Part shown: in pieces, positions 28,794 through 37,515 of the stretch
Position numbering within the stretch: position 1 is the first letter of the stretch
How the letters are laid out: each line of letters starts with the position of its first letter
Assembly (NCBI GenBank): GCA_903847155.1
Contig: CAINCU010000053.1
Location: 1-64,000, forward strand
DNA length: 64,000 nucleotides
Reading direction: 5' to 3'
DNA from: an uncultured Gallionellaceae bacterium
GTDB lineage: Bacteria > Pseudomonadota > Gammaproteobacteria > Burkholderiales > Gallionellaceae
Translations under genes and position numbers: made by a program
Notes under the pieces: generated by a model
Databases searched by the model: none
Seen by the model: the letters and a program-made list of their open reading frames with translations, nothing else
What the model was told of the DNA's origin: nothing

Positions 28794-29531
28794 ATGAGTT
28801 TAAAAGGCAAAACAGCTCTAGTCACCGGCGGTGCCCGCGGGATCGGTAAAGCCATTGCTCTTAAGTTAGCTCGTCTAGGTGCTAGTGTAGCTATTCTTGA
28901 TATGGTCATGGCCCCAGATACGGTTAAAGAGATTGAGGCACTTGGTGTTAAAGCCATCAGCCTTGAAGCTAATGTTACTAAGCTGGAATCGGTTGAAAAG
29001 GCTGTTGAGCATGTGATTACCACATTTGGTAGCCTCGATATGGTTGTCAACAATGCAGGAATTACCAAAGATAATCTTTTCTTGCGGATGAAACCGGAAG
29101 AGTGGGATATGGTTATTTCTGTTAATTTGACTGGCACTTTTAATGTATGTAAAGCTGTTAATAAACAGATGTTTAAGCAACGATCTGGTAAAATTGTAAA
29201 TATCGCTTCTGTTGTTGGACAAATGGGTAATGCGGGACAAGCAAACTATGCTGCGTCAAAGGCTGGCCTTATTGGTCTGACGAAGACATTGGCACGTGAA
29301 TTTGCAGCACGAAATATTCAAGTCAATGCGGTTGCTCCAGGGTTTATCAATACAGAAATGACCGAAAAGTTGCCCGCTGACGTGAAACAACATTTCATTA
29401 ATAACATTCCCGCTGGCACCTTTGGCAGTGCCGAGAATGTTGCCGATGCAGTTGCCTTTCTATGCAGTGCCGATGCGGATTATATTACCGGTCAAGTCAT
29501 CAATGTCGATGGCGGAATGGTCATGTCTTAG
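28794..29531 (+). CDS. fabG: 3-oxoacyl-ACP reductase
   Basis: The 245-residue NADPH-dependent short-chain dehydrogenase has the cofactor motif TGGARGIGKA (residues 11-20), NNAG (86-89) and the catalytic Ser139, Tyr152 and Lys156 (YAASKAG). A good AGGAG box precedes the ATG. Codon usage is visibly more AT-rich than in fabD before it, suggesting high expression or a different history. Confidence 0.96.
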   Translation: MSLKGKTALVTGGARGIGKAIALKLARLGASVAILDMVMAPDTVKEIEALGVKAISLEANVTKLESVEKAVEHVITTFGSLDMVVNNAGITKDNLFLRMKPEEWDMVISVNLTGTFNVCKAVNKQMFKQRSGKIVNIASVVGQMGNAGQANYAASKAGLIGLTKTLAREFAARNIQVNAVAPGFINTEMTEKLPADVKQHFINNIPAGTFGSAENVADAVAFLCSADADYITGQVINVDGGMVMS

Positions 29532-29639
29532 CATTAGTAGCCATTCAAATGCTTCAGCAGTCCAACGCCTGGCGTCACATTATCACCGGTTGCACATTGC
29601 AAGCGGATAGCGGAATGTACATGCAGTAGTGCGGGGAGT

Positions 29640-29667
29640 TTGGAAATCGGCGCGAGTTTGGTAGAAT
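29640..29667 (+). promoter_or_regulatory. Likely sigma70 promoter for acpP
   Basis: TTGGAA (29640-29645), a 16-base spacer and TAGAAT (29662-29667) lie 42 bases before the acpP start, in the only sizeable gap (177 bases) inside the fab cluster. Separate strong transcription of acpP is known in E. coli and is inferred here. Confidence 0.55.
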
Positions 29668-29708
29668 GCTGGCGCTTTTTTGTACTTTAATTAAAAGGGA
29701 GTAATGCA

Positions 29709-29945
29709 ATGTCCAACAACGAACAACGTGTAAAGAAAATCGTCGCCGAGCAACTTGGCGTTAACGAATCTGAAGTCAAGAACGAGTCTTCCTTCGTGAA
29801 CGATTTGGGTGCTGACTCTCTGGATACCGTGGAACTGGTCATGGCTTTGGAAGAAGAATTTGAAGTTGAAATTCCTGACGAAGATGCCGAAAAGATCACT
29901 ACCGTGCAACAAGCACTTGATTACGTTAATACACATTCCAAGTAA
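29709..29945 (+). CDS. acpP: Acyl carrier protein
   Basis: This 78-residue acidic protein carries the phosphopantetheine site [18 protein letters not shown], with Ser37. It shuttles acyl chains among the Fab enzymes. The ribosome-binding site GGGAG precedes the ATG. It lies between fabG and fabF as usual. Confidence 0.97.
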   Translation: MSNNEQRVKKIVAEQLGVNESEVKNESSFVNDLGADSLDTVELVMALEEEFEVEIPDEDAEKITTVQQALDYVNTHSK

Positions 29946-29987
29946 TTTTGTCTCAAGGTTTTATTCCTTCATACATCGGAGTCCAGC

Positions 29988-31220
29988 TTGGCTAAGCGTA
30001 GAGTTGTTGTGACCGGCTTGGGTGCAGTTACACCCGTCGGTATTGGGGTCGCCGCAACATGGCAGAATATCGTGGCAGGAAAATCCGGTATTGGTCGTAT
30101 TACACGTTTCGACCCTACGCCATTTGCCAGCCAAATCGCAGGGGAAGTCAAAGACTTTGATGTCACGCAGTTCATACCTGCTAAGGACGCTCGCCGCATG
30201 GATCGCTTCGTGCATCTCGGGCTTGCTGCCGGAATAGAGGCGTTCAAGGACTCGGGTTTGGAAGTAACAGAGCAAAACGCTGACCGCATCGGCGTGTGCA
30301 TCAGTTCTGGCATTGGCGGTCTACCGATGATTGAAGATACGCACAATGATTATCTGGCTGGTGGACCGCGCAAGATTTCTCCGTTCTTTATTGCCGGAAC
30401 GATCATCAACATGATTTCTGGCAATCTCTCCATTTTATTTGGTTTGCGTGGCCCTAATTTTGCGGTCGTTTCGGCTTGCACAACCGGCACACATAGCATT
30501 GGAGAGGCAATGCGCATGATTCAATATGGTGATGCCGATGCGATGGTCGCCGGAGGTTCTGAGTCATCCGTTTCTCCTCTGGCAATCGGTGGTTTCGCCG
30601 CATCCCGCGCACTTTCAACACGCAACGATGATCCGACAACGGCAAGTCGTCCTTGGGACAAAGACCGTGACGGTTTTGTGCTGGGCGAGGGTTCTGGCGT
30701 ATTGGTGCTGGAAGAATACGAGCATGCAAAAGCGCGTGGAGCCAAGATATATGCGGAGTTAAGCGGCTACGGCATGAGCGCTGATGCCTACCACATCACC
30801 GCACCGAACATGGATGGTCCCAAGCGTAGCATGCTCAACGCAATGCGGGATGCCGGAATCACACCCGAACAAGTGCAATACGTCAATGCGCACGGCACTT
30901 CGACCCCGCTGGGCGACAAGAATGAAACCGATGCGATTAAGGCTGCTTTTGGAAGTTACGCCAAGAAATTAGTGGTCAATTCCACCAAGTCTATGACAGG
31001 GCATTTGCTGGGCGGAGCGGGCGGTTTAGAGTCGCTGGTCTGTGTGCTGGCTCTGCACCATCAGATTTCCCCTCCAACCATCAACATCTTCGAGCAAGAT
31101 CCAGAATGTGATTTGGATTACTGTGCAAATACTGCCCGTAATATGAAGATAGACGTGGCCATCAATAATAACTTTGGCTTTGGCGGAACCAACGGAACGC
31201 TGGTATTCCGTAAAGTCTGA
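29988..31220 (+). CDS. fabF: Beta-ketoacyl-ACP synthase II
   Basis: The 410-residue elongating condensing enzyme has Cys164 in VSACTTGTHSIGEAM and the two catalytic histidines in VNAHGTSTPLGD and KSMTGHLLGGAGG. The start is TTG at 29988 (product MAKRRVVVTGLG), with GGAG six bases upstream. An ATG start would lose the conserved first strand. Confidence 0.95.
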   Translation: MAKRRVVVTGLGAVTPVGIGVAATWQNIVAGKSGIGRITRFDPTPFASQIAGEVKDFDVTQFIPAKDARRMDRFVHLGLAAGIEAFKDSGLEVTEQNADRIGVCISSGIGGLPMIEDTHNDYLAGGPRKISPFFIAGTIINMISGNLSILFGLRGPNFAVVSACTTGTHSIGEAMRMIQYGDADAMVAGGSESSVSPLAIGGFAASRALSTRNDDPTTASRPWDKDRDGFVLGEGSGVLVLEEYEHAKARGAKIYAELSGYGMSADAYHITAPNMDGPKRSMLNAMRDAGITPEQVQYVNAHGTSTPLGDKNETDAIKAAFGSYAKKLVVNSTKSMTGHLLGGAGGLESLVCVLALHHQISPPTINIFEQDPECDLDYCANTARNMKIDVAINNNFGFGGTNGTLVFRKV

Positions 31221-31232
31221 TCTTAGGCAGAG

Positions 31233-32045
31233 ATGCTGGTCAACGGCTTGCCAGGTGATTCAATCAACGCCGAAGACCGAGGTCTATCGTATGGAGACGG
31301 GGTATTTCGCACCTTGCGAGTTGTTCAAGGTGCGCCTGTATCCTGGCTTCATCACTACCGCAAACTCCGGTACGATTGCGACGCCCTCAAAATTCCTTGT
31401 CCTGTCGCTGACTTGCTGTTTGGCGAAATTAAATCGCTATGTACCCCACTACAGGATCTCGTCGCAAAAATTATCATCACCCGTGGCGCGGGACAGCGCG
31501 GGTATGCTCCGATTGCGTGTGAGAGTTCCACTCGAATTATCAGTATCAGCGCAAATCCGCGATTTGAGACAAGTAATTACTCTACCGGTGTTGCACTGCA
31601 CTTATGCCAATTGAAACTTGGGCATCAGCCGCTACTGGCAGGAATCAAACATCTTAACCGTCTGGAGAACGTTCTCGCCGCCAATGAGTGTCAGGAAGTC
31701 GGCGTTCCCGAAGGTATTTTGGAAGATGAAAGCGGGTTTGTAATCTCCGGTACTCGTTCGAATGTTTTCTTCAAAAGTGGTAGAGCTCTTTTTACACCTG
31801 ATCTAAATCAATGCGGAGTGGCGGGCGTACAGCGTGAACGAGTAATGGCTTGGGCGGATCAACACGGAATCCCCTGCCTGATTAAACAAATCCGTATGGA
31901 AGAATTGCTGCAGGCGGATGAGATATTTTTAGTGAATAGCGTATTCGGGCTATGGCCTGTTCGCGAAATTTCCGGTTACCATCGCACTGTCCATCCAGTT
32001 TCATGGGAAATTCAAGAGTGGCTTAACGATGAGAATAATGAGTAA
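31233..32045 (+). CDS. pabC: Aminodeoxychorismate lyase
   Basis: The 270-residue PLP enzyme of fold type IV releases 4-aminobenzoate for folate synthesis. It shows DRGLSYGDGVFRTLRV (about residues 15-30), the PLP-lysine region GIKHLNRLENVLA (Lys at about 139) and ISGTRSNVFF. It overlaps mltG by 17 bases. Confidence 0.93.
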   Translation: MLVNGLPGDSINAEDRGLSYGDGVFRTLRVVQGAPVSWLHHYRKLRYDCDALKIPCPVADLLFGEIKSLCTPLQDLVAKIIITRGAGQRGYAPIACESSTRIISISANPRFETSNYSTGVALHLCQLKLGHQPLLAGIKHLNRLENVLAANECQEVGVPEGILEDESGFVISGTRSNVFFKSGRALFTPDLNQCGVAGVQRERVMAWADQHGIPCLIKQIRMEELLQADEIFLVNSVFGLWPVREISGYHRTVHPVSWEIQEWLNDENNE

Positions 32046-33024
32046 ATTAGCATTATTGATTATTTTGATTCTCTTTTGCTTGGCAGGAACGGTTGCCTAT
32101 TTCGCATTTAAACCCTTGCAGTTATCTCATAAGCCTCTGGCGTTCACACTCAATCCAGGCAGCAGCCTTAAAAACGCTGCATTTCAAATGAAGCTAGCAG
32201 GTATTTTGGAGGACGACTGGTCGTTTGTCTGGTTGGCAAGAGCTTTGGGGAAAGCAGGGCATATAAAATACGGTAATTATCAATTAGAGAAAGATATTTC
32301 GCTGTATGAACTGATAGAAATGATTAGTGCCGGTCGGACTGAGCGGGGACAAATAACATTTGTAGAAGGCATTACATTCAAAGAATTACGCGCTTTACTG
32401 GATGCATATCCGGGATTGAGGCATGACTCCATGCCAATAACAGATTCAGAGATTTTGAAACGCATTGGTGCAGTGGAACCTGATTCAGAAGGACTATTCT
32501 TTCCTGATACATACAATTTTGCCAGCGGGAGTAGTGATCTTGCCGTGTTGAAGAGAGCCTACCAAACCATGCAGCACCACTTACAAGATAGCTGGGCGAA
32601 GCGTGATTCAGACCTTCCTCTAGATTCACCCTATCAGGCACTGATACTTGCATCAATTATTGAGAAGGAGACTGGGAAGCCTGAAGATCGCCGCATGGTC
32701 GCATCCGTGTTTATTAACCGTTTGCGCAAGAATATGCGCTTGCAAACAGATCCTACGGTCATTTATGGTATGGGTGATAAATTCGACGGGAATCTGCGCA
32801 AACGCGACCTGACTACCGACACGTCATACAATACATACACGCGCGCAGGCTTGACGCCGACCCCTATTGCATTACCGGGCTTGGCATCGATAGAGGCGGT
32901 TTTGCATCCAGCCCAGAGCAAAGCACTTTATTTTGTGGCGAGAGGAGATGGTAGTTCGTATTTTTCTGAATCTTTGACTGAACATAACAATGCGGTTAAC
33001 CGTTACCAACTAAATCAAAAATGA
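32029..33024 (+). CDS. mltG: Endolytic murein transglycosylase MltG
   Basis: The 331-residue YceG-family protein has an N-terminal membrane anchor ([19 protein letters not shown]), a LysM-like region ([17 protein letters not shown]), the catalytic Glu in [20 protein letters not shown] and the conserved [11 protein letters not shown] and [18 protein letters not shown]. It cleaves nascent peptidoglycan strands. An ATG nine bases downstream is an equally possible start. Confidence 0.94.
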   Translation: MRIMSKLALLIILILFCLAGTVAYFAFKPLQLSHKPLAFTLNPGSSLKNAAFQMKLAGILEDDWSFVWLARALGKAGHIKYGNYQLEKDISLYELIEMISAGRTERGQITFVEGITFKELRALLDAYPGLRHDSMPITDSEILKRIGAVEPDSEGLFFPDTYNFASGSSDLAVLKRAYQTMQHHLQDSWAKRDSDLPLDSPYQALILASIIEKETGKPEDRRMVASVFINRLRKNMRLQTDPTVIYGMGDKFDGNLRKRDLTTDTSYNTYTRAGLTPTPIALPGLASIEAVLHPAQSKALYFVARGDGSSYFSESLTEHNNAVNRYQLNQK

Positions 33025-33629
33025 TACAAGCGAAATTTATTACCTTCGAAGGCGTAGACGGGGCAGGGAAGAGTACGCATCTGGAATGGTTTGCCAATAC
33101 TCTGCGTCAGCGAGGAATTGATCTGTTGGTGACGCGCGAACCGGGCGGTACGCCGCTAGGTGAACGTCTGCGCGAGATACTGCTGAACCAACCGATGCAC
33201 GCAGAGACTGAGGCTATGTTGATGTTTGCAGCGCGTCGTGAGCATGTAGAACAGGTCATCCGTCCCGCTTTGCAGCGTGGAACTTGGGTCATTTCAGACC
33301 GTTTCAGCGACGCAAGTTTCGCTTATCAAGGCGGGGGCAGGGGGGTTCCACTGGCCAAACTGGAACAGTTGGAACAGTGGGTGCATGGCGACCTTCAGCC
33401 CGACCTGACCTTGCTGTTCGATATACCGATTGAGATTGCACGCCAGCGTCTTGCCAATAATGTTAGTCTGGATCGTTTCGAGCAGGAACGCGGTGACTTT
33501 TTCGAGCGTGTGCGTCAGGCTTACCTCGCCAGAGCGTCCAAAACACCGCAACGTTTCGCCGTCATTCATGCCGAAAATACCATACCTGAAGTTCAGCATG
33601 CACTGGAAAAAATAGTCGCATCACTTTGA
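33021..33629 (+). CDS. tmk: Thymidylate kinase
   Basis: The 202-residue enzyme phosphorylates dTMP to dTDP. The P-loop [11 protein letters not shown] (about residues 8-18), the DR(E/D) loop [16 protein letters not shown] and [19 protein letters not shown] are intact. The ATGA overlap with mltG fixes the start. Confidence 0.96.
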   Translation: MIQAKFITFEGVDGAGKSTHLEWFANTLRQRGIDLLVTREPGGTPLGERLREILLNQPMHAETEAMLMFAARREHVEQVIRPALQRGTWVISDRFSDASFAYQGGGRGVPLAKLEQLEQWVHGDLQPDLTLLFDIPIEIARQRLANNVSLDRFEQERGDFFERVRQAYLARASKTPQRFAVIHAENTIPEVQHALEKIVASL

Positions 33630-33630
33630 A

Positions 33631-34638
33631 ATGAAAACACTCTATCCATGGCAAACGGAATCTTGGAGATCACTGCAAGGACTGCGTTCCCGACTGCCGC
33701 ACGCGCTGTTATTGAGAGGTGCTCAAGGGATAGGCAAGCTCGACTTGACACTCAATTTTGCCCAATCGCTACTGTGCGAAAAGCCAAACGCTGATGGATT
33801 AGCTTGTCAAGAATGCCGTTCATGTCATTGGTTTGAGCTGGACAGTCACCCCGATTTTCGTCTCATCCAGCCCGATGCTTTGACAGCGACAGAAGATAGC
33901 GATGAAAAGCCTGGCGGAAAAAAACCGTCGCGAGAAATCTCGGTGGACCAGATTCGTGACTTGTCGAATTTTGCCAACCTGTCAGCGCATTGCGGCGGCT
34001 ATCGCATCGTCGTTATCCACCCTGCAGAGGCGATGAACAACAATGCTGCCAACTCGCTACTCAAAACGCTGGAAGAACCCACCGACAATCTACTTTTTCT
34101 TCTGGTCACCCACAAGCCGCAGCAACTATTACCTACTATCCTAAGCCGCTGCCTCAGCTTTGTCGTGCACACTCCGACGCGCGAAGATGGTACTGCTTGG
34201 CTTGTACAGCAGGGGGTAAAACACCCCAATGAAGCACTGACGCAGACTGGTTTTGCACCTTTGCAGGCACTTAACTGGGCGGAGTCAGGCGAGGGGGCTG
34301 AAGAACGAATCATTTTGCTGGCGGCCATCCGGCAACCCGCGAAACTGGACGCACTCGCGCTGGCCGACAGTTTGCAGCGGAGTGCACCAGGGCATGTAAT
34401 TCATTGCCTGCAGCAATGGTGTCACGATCTAACCAGCGCCAAACTGACTGGCTTAGTACGTTATTTTCCAGCGCAAGCTGAAGAGATTAACAAATTGGCA
34501 GCTGGTGTCACTTCAGCAGCGTTGATGCGCTTCCAGAAGGAATTACTGGAGGCTCGGCGCGCCGCTTTTCATCCACTTAATCCCAAACTATTTTTAGAGT
34601 CACTGCTGTTGTCGTACCGTCATCTTTTCTCAGCCTGA
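33631..34638 (+). CDS. holB: DNA polymerase III delta-prime subunit
   Basis: This 335-residue clamp-loader subunit has a P-loop-like segment LRGAQGIGKLDL (about residues 28-39), the zinc-binding cysteines in ACQECRSCHW, and SANSLLKTLEEP-like NSLLKTLEEPTDN with LSRCLSF (sensor region). It helps load the sliding clamp. It lies one base after tmk. Confidence 0.92.
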   Translation: MKTLYPWQTESWRSLQGLRSRLPHALLLRGAQGIGKLDLTLNFAQSLLCEKPNADGLACQECRSCHWFELDSHPDFRLIQPDALTATEDSDEKPGGKKPSREISVDQIRDLSNFANLSAHCGGYRIVVIHPAEAMNNNAANSLLKTLEEPTDNLLFLLVTHKPQQLLPTILSRCLSFVVHTPTREDGTAWLVQQGVKHPNEALTQTGFAPLQALNWAESGEGAEERIILLAAIRQPAKLDALALADSLQRSAPGHVIHCLQQWCHDLTSAKLTGLVRYFPAQAEEINKLAAGVTSAALMRFQKELLEARRAAFHPLNPKLFLESLLLSYRHLFSA

Positions 34639-34650
34639 TTATTTAAGTCC

Positions 34651-35418
34651 ATGTTCATAGATTCACATTGCCACCTTAACTTTCCCGGATTAGCGAACAA
34701 TCTGGATGCCGTTCTTGCCAACATGCACGCAAATGATGTCTCTCATGCATTGTGCGTCTCAGTTGATCTTGCGACATTTCCACAAGTGCTTGAATTTGCA
34801 GAACAACACGAAAACTTGTTTGCATCTGTTGGTGTGCATCCTGATTACGAACTGGAAAATGAACCAACGCAGAAAGATTTAGTTCGATTGGCGCAGCATT
34901 CTCAAGTAATTGCCATTGGCGAAACCGGGCTTGATTACTTCCGCCTTACGGGCGATCTTGACTGGCAACGCGAACGCTTCCGAATACATATCAGAGCAGC
35001 AAGGGAATGCGGTAAGCCACTCATCATCCATACACGTTCGGCTGTTGCAGATACTTTGCGCATAATGTCTGAGGAAGATGCGGGGAGCGTCGGAGGGGTG
35101 ATGCATTGTTTTACAGAAAATCTTGATGTCGCCAAAGCAGCAATTGAACTTGGATTCCATATCTCGTTTTCGGGGATTCTGACTTTTAAGAATGCGACCA
35201 TTATTAAAGAGGTCGCCCAGTCAATCCCGCTTGAAAAGATTTTGATCGAAACTGATTCGCCTTACCTTGCACCGACTCCACATCGAGGAAAAACAAATCA
35301 GCCAGCCTTTGTGAAACACGTGGCTGAAGAGATCGCCAGATTAAGGAACATCTCTCTTGAGGAGGTAGGTGTAGCGACTAGTCAGAATTTCAGGAGATTG
35401 TTCCTGAAACAATCGTAA
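34651..35418 (+). CDS. TatD-family metal-dependent hydrolase (YcfH type)
   Basis: The 255-residue TatD DNase-family protein has metal ligands in DSHCHLNFPG, GETGLDYFR, IIHTRSA, MHCFTEN and ETDSPYLAPTPHRGK. It is the usual last member of the tmk-holB-tatD string. Its last 29 bases overlap, on the opposite strand, the end of the fifth gene of the adjacent Xer element, because integration lies just 66 bases downstream. Confidence 0.92.
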   Translation: MFIDSHCHLNFPGLANNLDAVLANMHANDVSHALCVSVDLATFPQVLEFAEQHENLFASVGVHPDYELENEPTQKDLVRLAQHSQVIAIGETGLDYFRLTGDLDWQRERFRIHIRAARECGKPLIIHTRSAVADTLRIMSEEDAGSVGGVMHCFTENLDVAKAAIELGFHISFSGILTFKNATIIKEVAQSIPLEKILIETDSPYLAPTPHRGKTNQPAFVKHVAEEIARLRNISLEEVGVATSQNFRRLFLKQS

Positions 35419-35635
35419 CACTCTGATACAGAATAAAAGCTACTGTTTTGCTGTCTACCTTCCAAGAAGTCTTAATGCTTATTAAGTGCGCATAATGTAT
35501 AGAACGGCCAATATAACCGACTGTATCTATTACGCTTTCTGATGGTAAGGCAAGATTCATAGACGACGAAACTATACCGAGTTTCTGCATGTTCATGATT
35601 TTCCGATCTCCTGTCAATGTGTAGGGTTGTTTCAT
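35390..35635 (-). CDS. Fifth gene of the Xer element, reading across its left attachment site
   Basis: This 81-residue unknown protein starts MKQPYTLTGDRKIMNMQKLG. The ATG overlaps the stop of the preceding gene, and GGAGG lies five bases upstream, so the start is convincing. The frame passes through the left Xer core (encoding SIHYAH) and ends in chromosomal DNA antisense to tatD. Only the first 50 residues or so come from the element. In a circular element the frame would instead continue into the DNA left of the right-hand dif and stay open for about 129 more residues. The native C-terminus is therefore uncertain. Confidence 0.55.
   Translation of the reverse strand: MKQPYTLTGDRKIMNMQKLGIVSSSMNLALPSESVIDTVGYIGRSIHYAHLISIKTSWKVDSKTVAFILYQSVTIVSGTIS
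35485..35512 (+). mobile_element. Left attachment site (hybrid dif) of the Xer element
   Basis: AGTGCGCATAA (XerC arm, one change from dif), then central TGTATA, then GAACGGCCAAT where dif would have a XerD arm. The last part matches the right-hand dif at only 6 of 11 positions. The site shares 16 identical contiguous bases (35486-35501) with the right site in the same orientation. A good XerC arm with a degenerate XerD arm is the pattern known for the TLC-phi attachment site. Confidence 0.85.
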
Positions 35636-35997
35636 TCCGTCCTCCGTTCCGTGTTATCGACAGCCAGACGGAGCCCCTTTTCCGGCTTCTGGTGGCGCTT
35701 CAAATCAGGGCCACGAGTGCCCATCGTGAAGATGTAGGGATAGCGAACATCCCAATATCCATTAGGTTGCATCTGTCCCCAAAGCCGACCAGCCGCCAAC
35801 AAAGCACGTATCCGGCGAGGGCTAACTTTCCAATCCTTTGCCACAAACGAAACCGGAACAAAATTGGCATATGGACCAAATCTATTCGTAGGTTTGCGAT
35901 CAACACAATCAGGCAATCGTTCGAACATCGCTCGATCATCTGATTTGCCATCAAAGACCAAATCTCTGGTTACTTGTGGCTTCTTGATTTTCTTCAT
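35632..35997 (-). CDS. Small winged-helix-like protein of the Xer element
   Basis: This 121-residue basic protein has no family I can name with certainty. The central part, FVAKDWKVSPRRIRALLAAG followed by RLWGQ, NGYWDVRYPY and TRGP, reads like a MerR/excisionase-style helix-turn-helix (a lookup helix, then a wing). The ATG at 35997 overlaps the stop of the XafT gene, and AAGGAGG lies eight bases upstream. It could be a repressor or a directionality factor. That is inferred from its size, charge and place beside XafT. Confidence 0.7.
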   Translation of the reverse strand: MKKIKKPQVTRDLVFDGKSDDRAMFERLPDCVDRKPTNRFGPYANFVPVSFVAKDWKVSPRRIRALLAAGRLWGQMQPNGYWDVRYPYIFTMGTRGPDLKRHQKPEKGLRLAVDNTERRTE

Positions 35998-36467
35998 CGT
36001 GTGGCCTCCTTGTTTTTCGTCACTATTTCGGGAATAGGGAATTGCGTTACTGTTGCTAAATTTGGTTCAGGATCCAGAGCGCGTTTTTTGCGATCAGGGA
36101 AGGGCAGCACGGTTGATGCGGGTTTAACAATGCAGCTTTGCGCGTATGCATGCCGCCACAATCGAGCCTGTGCAAACACATGCTCGATGGTTTCGAGTTG
36201 CCGTGCATCGAAGCCACGGCCGGCAGGGCTGAACAGCTTGGCACCGCGAAGCGTCCAGCCTTCCCATGCAAGACCCGGCAAGGCGTAGCCGCGCAGAATG
36301 CGCAGCATCCGATACGCCATCCAAGGGATGCGTGCGCCGCCAGTCTCCCAGTTCTGAATGGTGCGCACTGTCACATCCAACGCCTCAGCAGCTTCCATGC
36401 GCGTCAGTCCGGCCGCTCTGCGTAGGTCGGCGAAGTCATGCCGATCTATCCAACGGCGGCGGCTCAC
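35994..36467 (-). CDS. xafT: VC1465-family Xer recombination activation factor (XafT-like)
   Basis: The 157-residue protein begins MSRRRWIDRHDFADLRRAAG. It has an N-terminal helix-turn-helix (LTRMEAAEALDVTVRTIQNW, about residues 21-40), then GGARIPWMAYRMLRILRGYALPG and WEGWTLRGAKLFSPAGRGF, the pattern of the VC1465 family. In Vibrio cholerae the TLC-phi member switches on XerCD/dif recombination without FtsK. The GTG start overlaps the upstream stop (GTGA), with GGGAGGG five bases before it. Location between two dif-like sites strongly supports the call. Confidence 0.85.
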   Translation of the reverse strand: MSRRRWIDRHDFADLRRAAGLTRMEAAEALDVTVRTIQNWETGGARIPWMAYRMLRILRGYALPGLAWEGWTLRGAKLFSPAGRGFDARQLETIEHVFAQARLWRHAYAQSCIVKPASTVLPFPDRKKRALDPEPNLATVTQFPIPEIVTKNKEATR

Positions 36468-36670
36468 CAGACCCTCCCTTCAAGAATTTGTGCAGGGGGA
36501 TACACCCACCATTTTTTAGTGACGGCGTGCTTGCGTGCACCGACGATGCGACCTCTCAATGCGAGCTTTGCCAATGATTGCGGCGACTTGCCTTTGAGCT
36601 TGGCGAAGTCTGCAAGGCTCATGCCGCCCTGTTGCTGATGAAGCGTTTCAAGCTGTACGGTTTGGCTCAT
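36464..36670 (-). CDS. Small excisionase-like DNA-binding protein of the Xer element
   Basis: This 68-residue protein contains MSLADFAKLKGKSPQSLAKL followed by ALRGRIVGARKHAVTKKWWVYP, a short winged-helix layout like AlpA/Xis proteins (helix-turn-helix, then a wing ending in an aromatic-Pro strand). The ATG overlaps the preceding stop (ATGA), with GGGGGA five bases upstream. It may act as regulator or architectural partner for Xer recombination. The fold assignment is by pattern only. Confidence 0.65.
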   Translation of the reverse strand: MSQTVQLETLHQQQGGMSLADFAKLKGKSPQSLAKLALRGRIVGARKHAVTKKWWVYPPAQILEGRVW

Positions 36671-37134
36671 AGCGTCCCCCGTTGATACATGCGAAGGTAG
36701 CCATGCTCACGAATCGCTCTGACCTCTTGCAGCTTCTCCCAGAGGGTTGCGGTGCTCTCCATGTCGGCTTCAACGGCCTTGCCCTTTTTGATGGCCTTGC
36801 GCGTAGCGTTGCGGTCTTGCTCGACGGCTGAAAGCAGATTCAAGAATTCGCAGTCGGTCAATTCGAGGTAGTGATACGGCAACAGCTCGAAAACACCTGA
36901 AGCCTTGGCATCCAGTGCGCGTTGCGCACTGGTGATGCCGTTGGCTTCACCTTCGATTGGCTGAACGCCAGGTGAAACTACCTGCGCGCCTTCGGCTTGC
37001 TGGTCTACCAGAGAACGAGGTGCGGCCTTTCCGCGTGTTTTCTGAATCGGTCGAACGACATCGGCAGGCAGGCCATGCGGCCTAGTGCCAACGTCAACGG
37101 CAGACCCTTGGGCTTGCCTCGTGGTTTTACTCAT
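36667..37134 (-). CDS. First gene of the Xer element, unknown function
   Basis: This 155-residue protein begins MSKTTRQAQGSAVDVGTRPH. The N-terminal half looks disordered (Pro, Gly, Gln, Ala). The C-terminal half is charged and helical (DRNATRKAIKKGKAVEADME, then LWEKLQEVRAIREHGYLRMY), possibly a coiled coil. GGGAGG lies just upstream of the ATG at 37134; an in-frame codon 51 bases earlier lacks such a box. I recognise no family. It heads the operon, so its leader (37135-37515) probably carries the promoter. Confidence 0.65.
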   Translation of the reverse strand: MSKTTRQAQGSAVDVGTRPHGLPADVVRPIQKTRGKAAPRSLVDQQAEGAQVVSPGVQPIEGEANGITSAQRALDAKASGVFELLPYHYLELTDCEFLNLLSAVEQDRNATRKAIKKGKAVEADMESTATLWEKLQEVRAIREHGYLRMYQRGTL

Positions 37135-37331
37135 GGCAGCCTCCCAAAAAGCCGAAAACTGGCCGAGTTTCATAGACTTGCGCAAAAAGTCGGTTTTTGG
37201 GCGGTTTTTCGGGTTTTTGAGCTAAAAAGTCGGAACAGTTGTTTTTAGGGGGGTAAAACGATGGGAAGCCAGTAACGGCAAGACTTTCCGTAGGTTTTGA
37301 AGGTGTTTTTGTTGTCTCAATTTGACACAAA

Positions 37332-37356
37332 GGTACGGTATTACTAGTACCGTACC
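37332..37356. promoter_or_regulatory. Inverted repeat in the leader of the Xer element
   Basis: A perfect 9-bp inverted repeat, GGTACGGTA - TTACTAG - TACCGTACC, lies in the gene-free right part of the element, about 200 bases before the first gene. It could be an operator for one of the element's small DNA-binding proteins or a hairpin of a single-strand replication origin. A TTGACA hexamer (37322-37327) abuts it on the plus strand. Confidence 0.5.
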
Positions 37357-37515
37357 TACGACGACCGAAACAGATCGCCAACCGTGCGCGCCGCAGTGCT
37401 CGTGCCTCGCCCGCCGTCGCTCCCGCTGGCGTTTGAAAGTAGGGCGCGACCGCTAATCTTGAGTATGTAAAATGCGAAACCATACCGCGAACCGTTCCGG
37501 CTCTGGTTTGGCTTT

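Larger units (their letters stand above)
35485..37515. mobile_element. IMEX-type element integrated at chromosomal dif (2031 bp)
   Basis: The cassette runs from the left hybrid dif to the right dif with a period of 2031 bp. It holds five minus-strand genes, each overlapping the next by about four bases and each with its own strong ribosome-binding site, and about 380 bases of leader DNA on the right with an inverted repeat. One gene belongs to the VC1465/XafT Xer activation factor family. No integrase, replication initiator or coat gene is present, so it depends on host XerCD and probably on a helper. It resembles a reduced TLC-phi-like satellite. Confidence 0.85.

Noticed and set aside
37127-37483. 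118-codon minus-strand frame in the leader of the Xer element as a separate gene
   Set aside because: It has no ribosome-binding site, spans the inverted repeat and overlaps the first gene; it is discussed only as a possible continuation of the fifth gene in a circular form.
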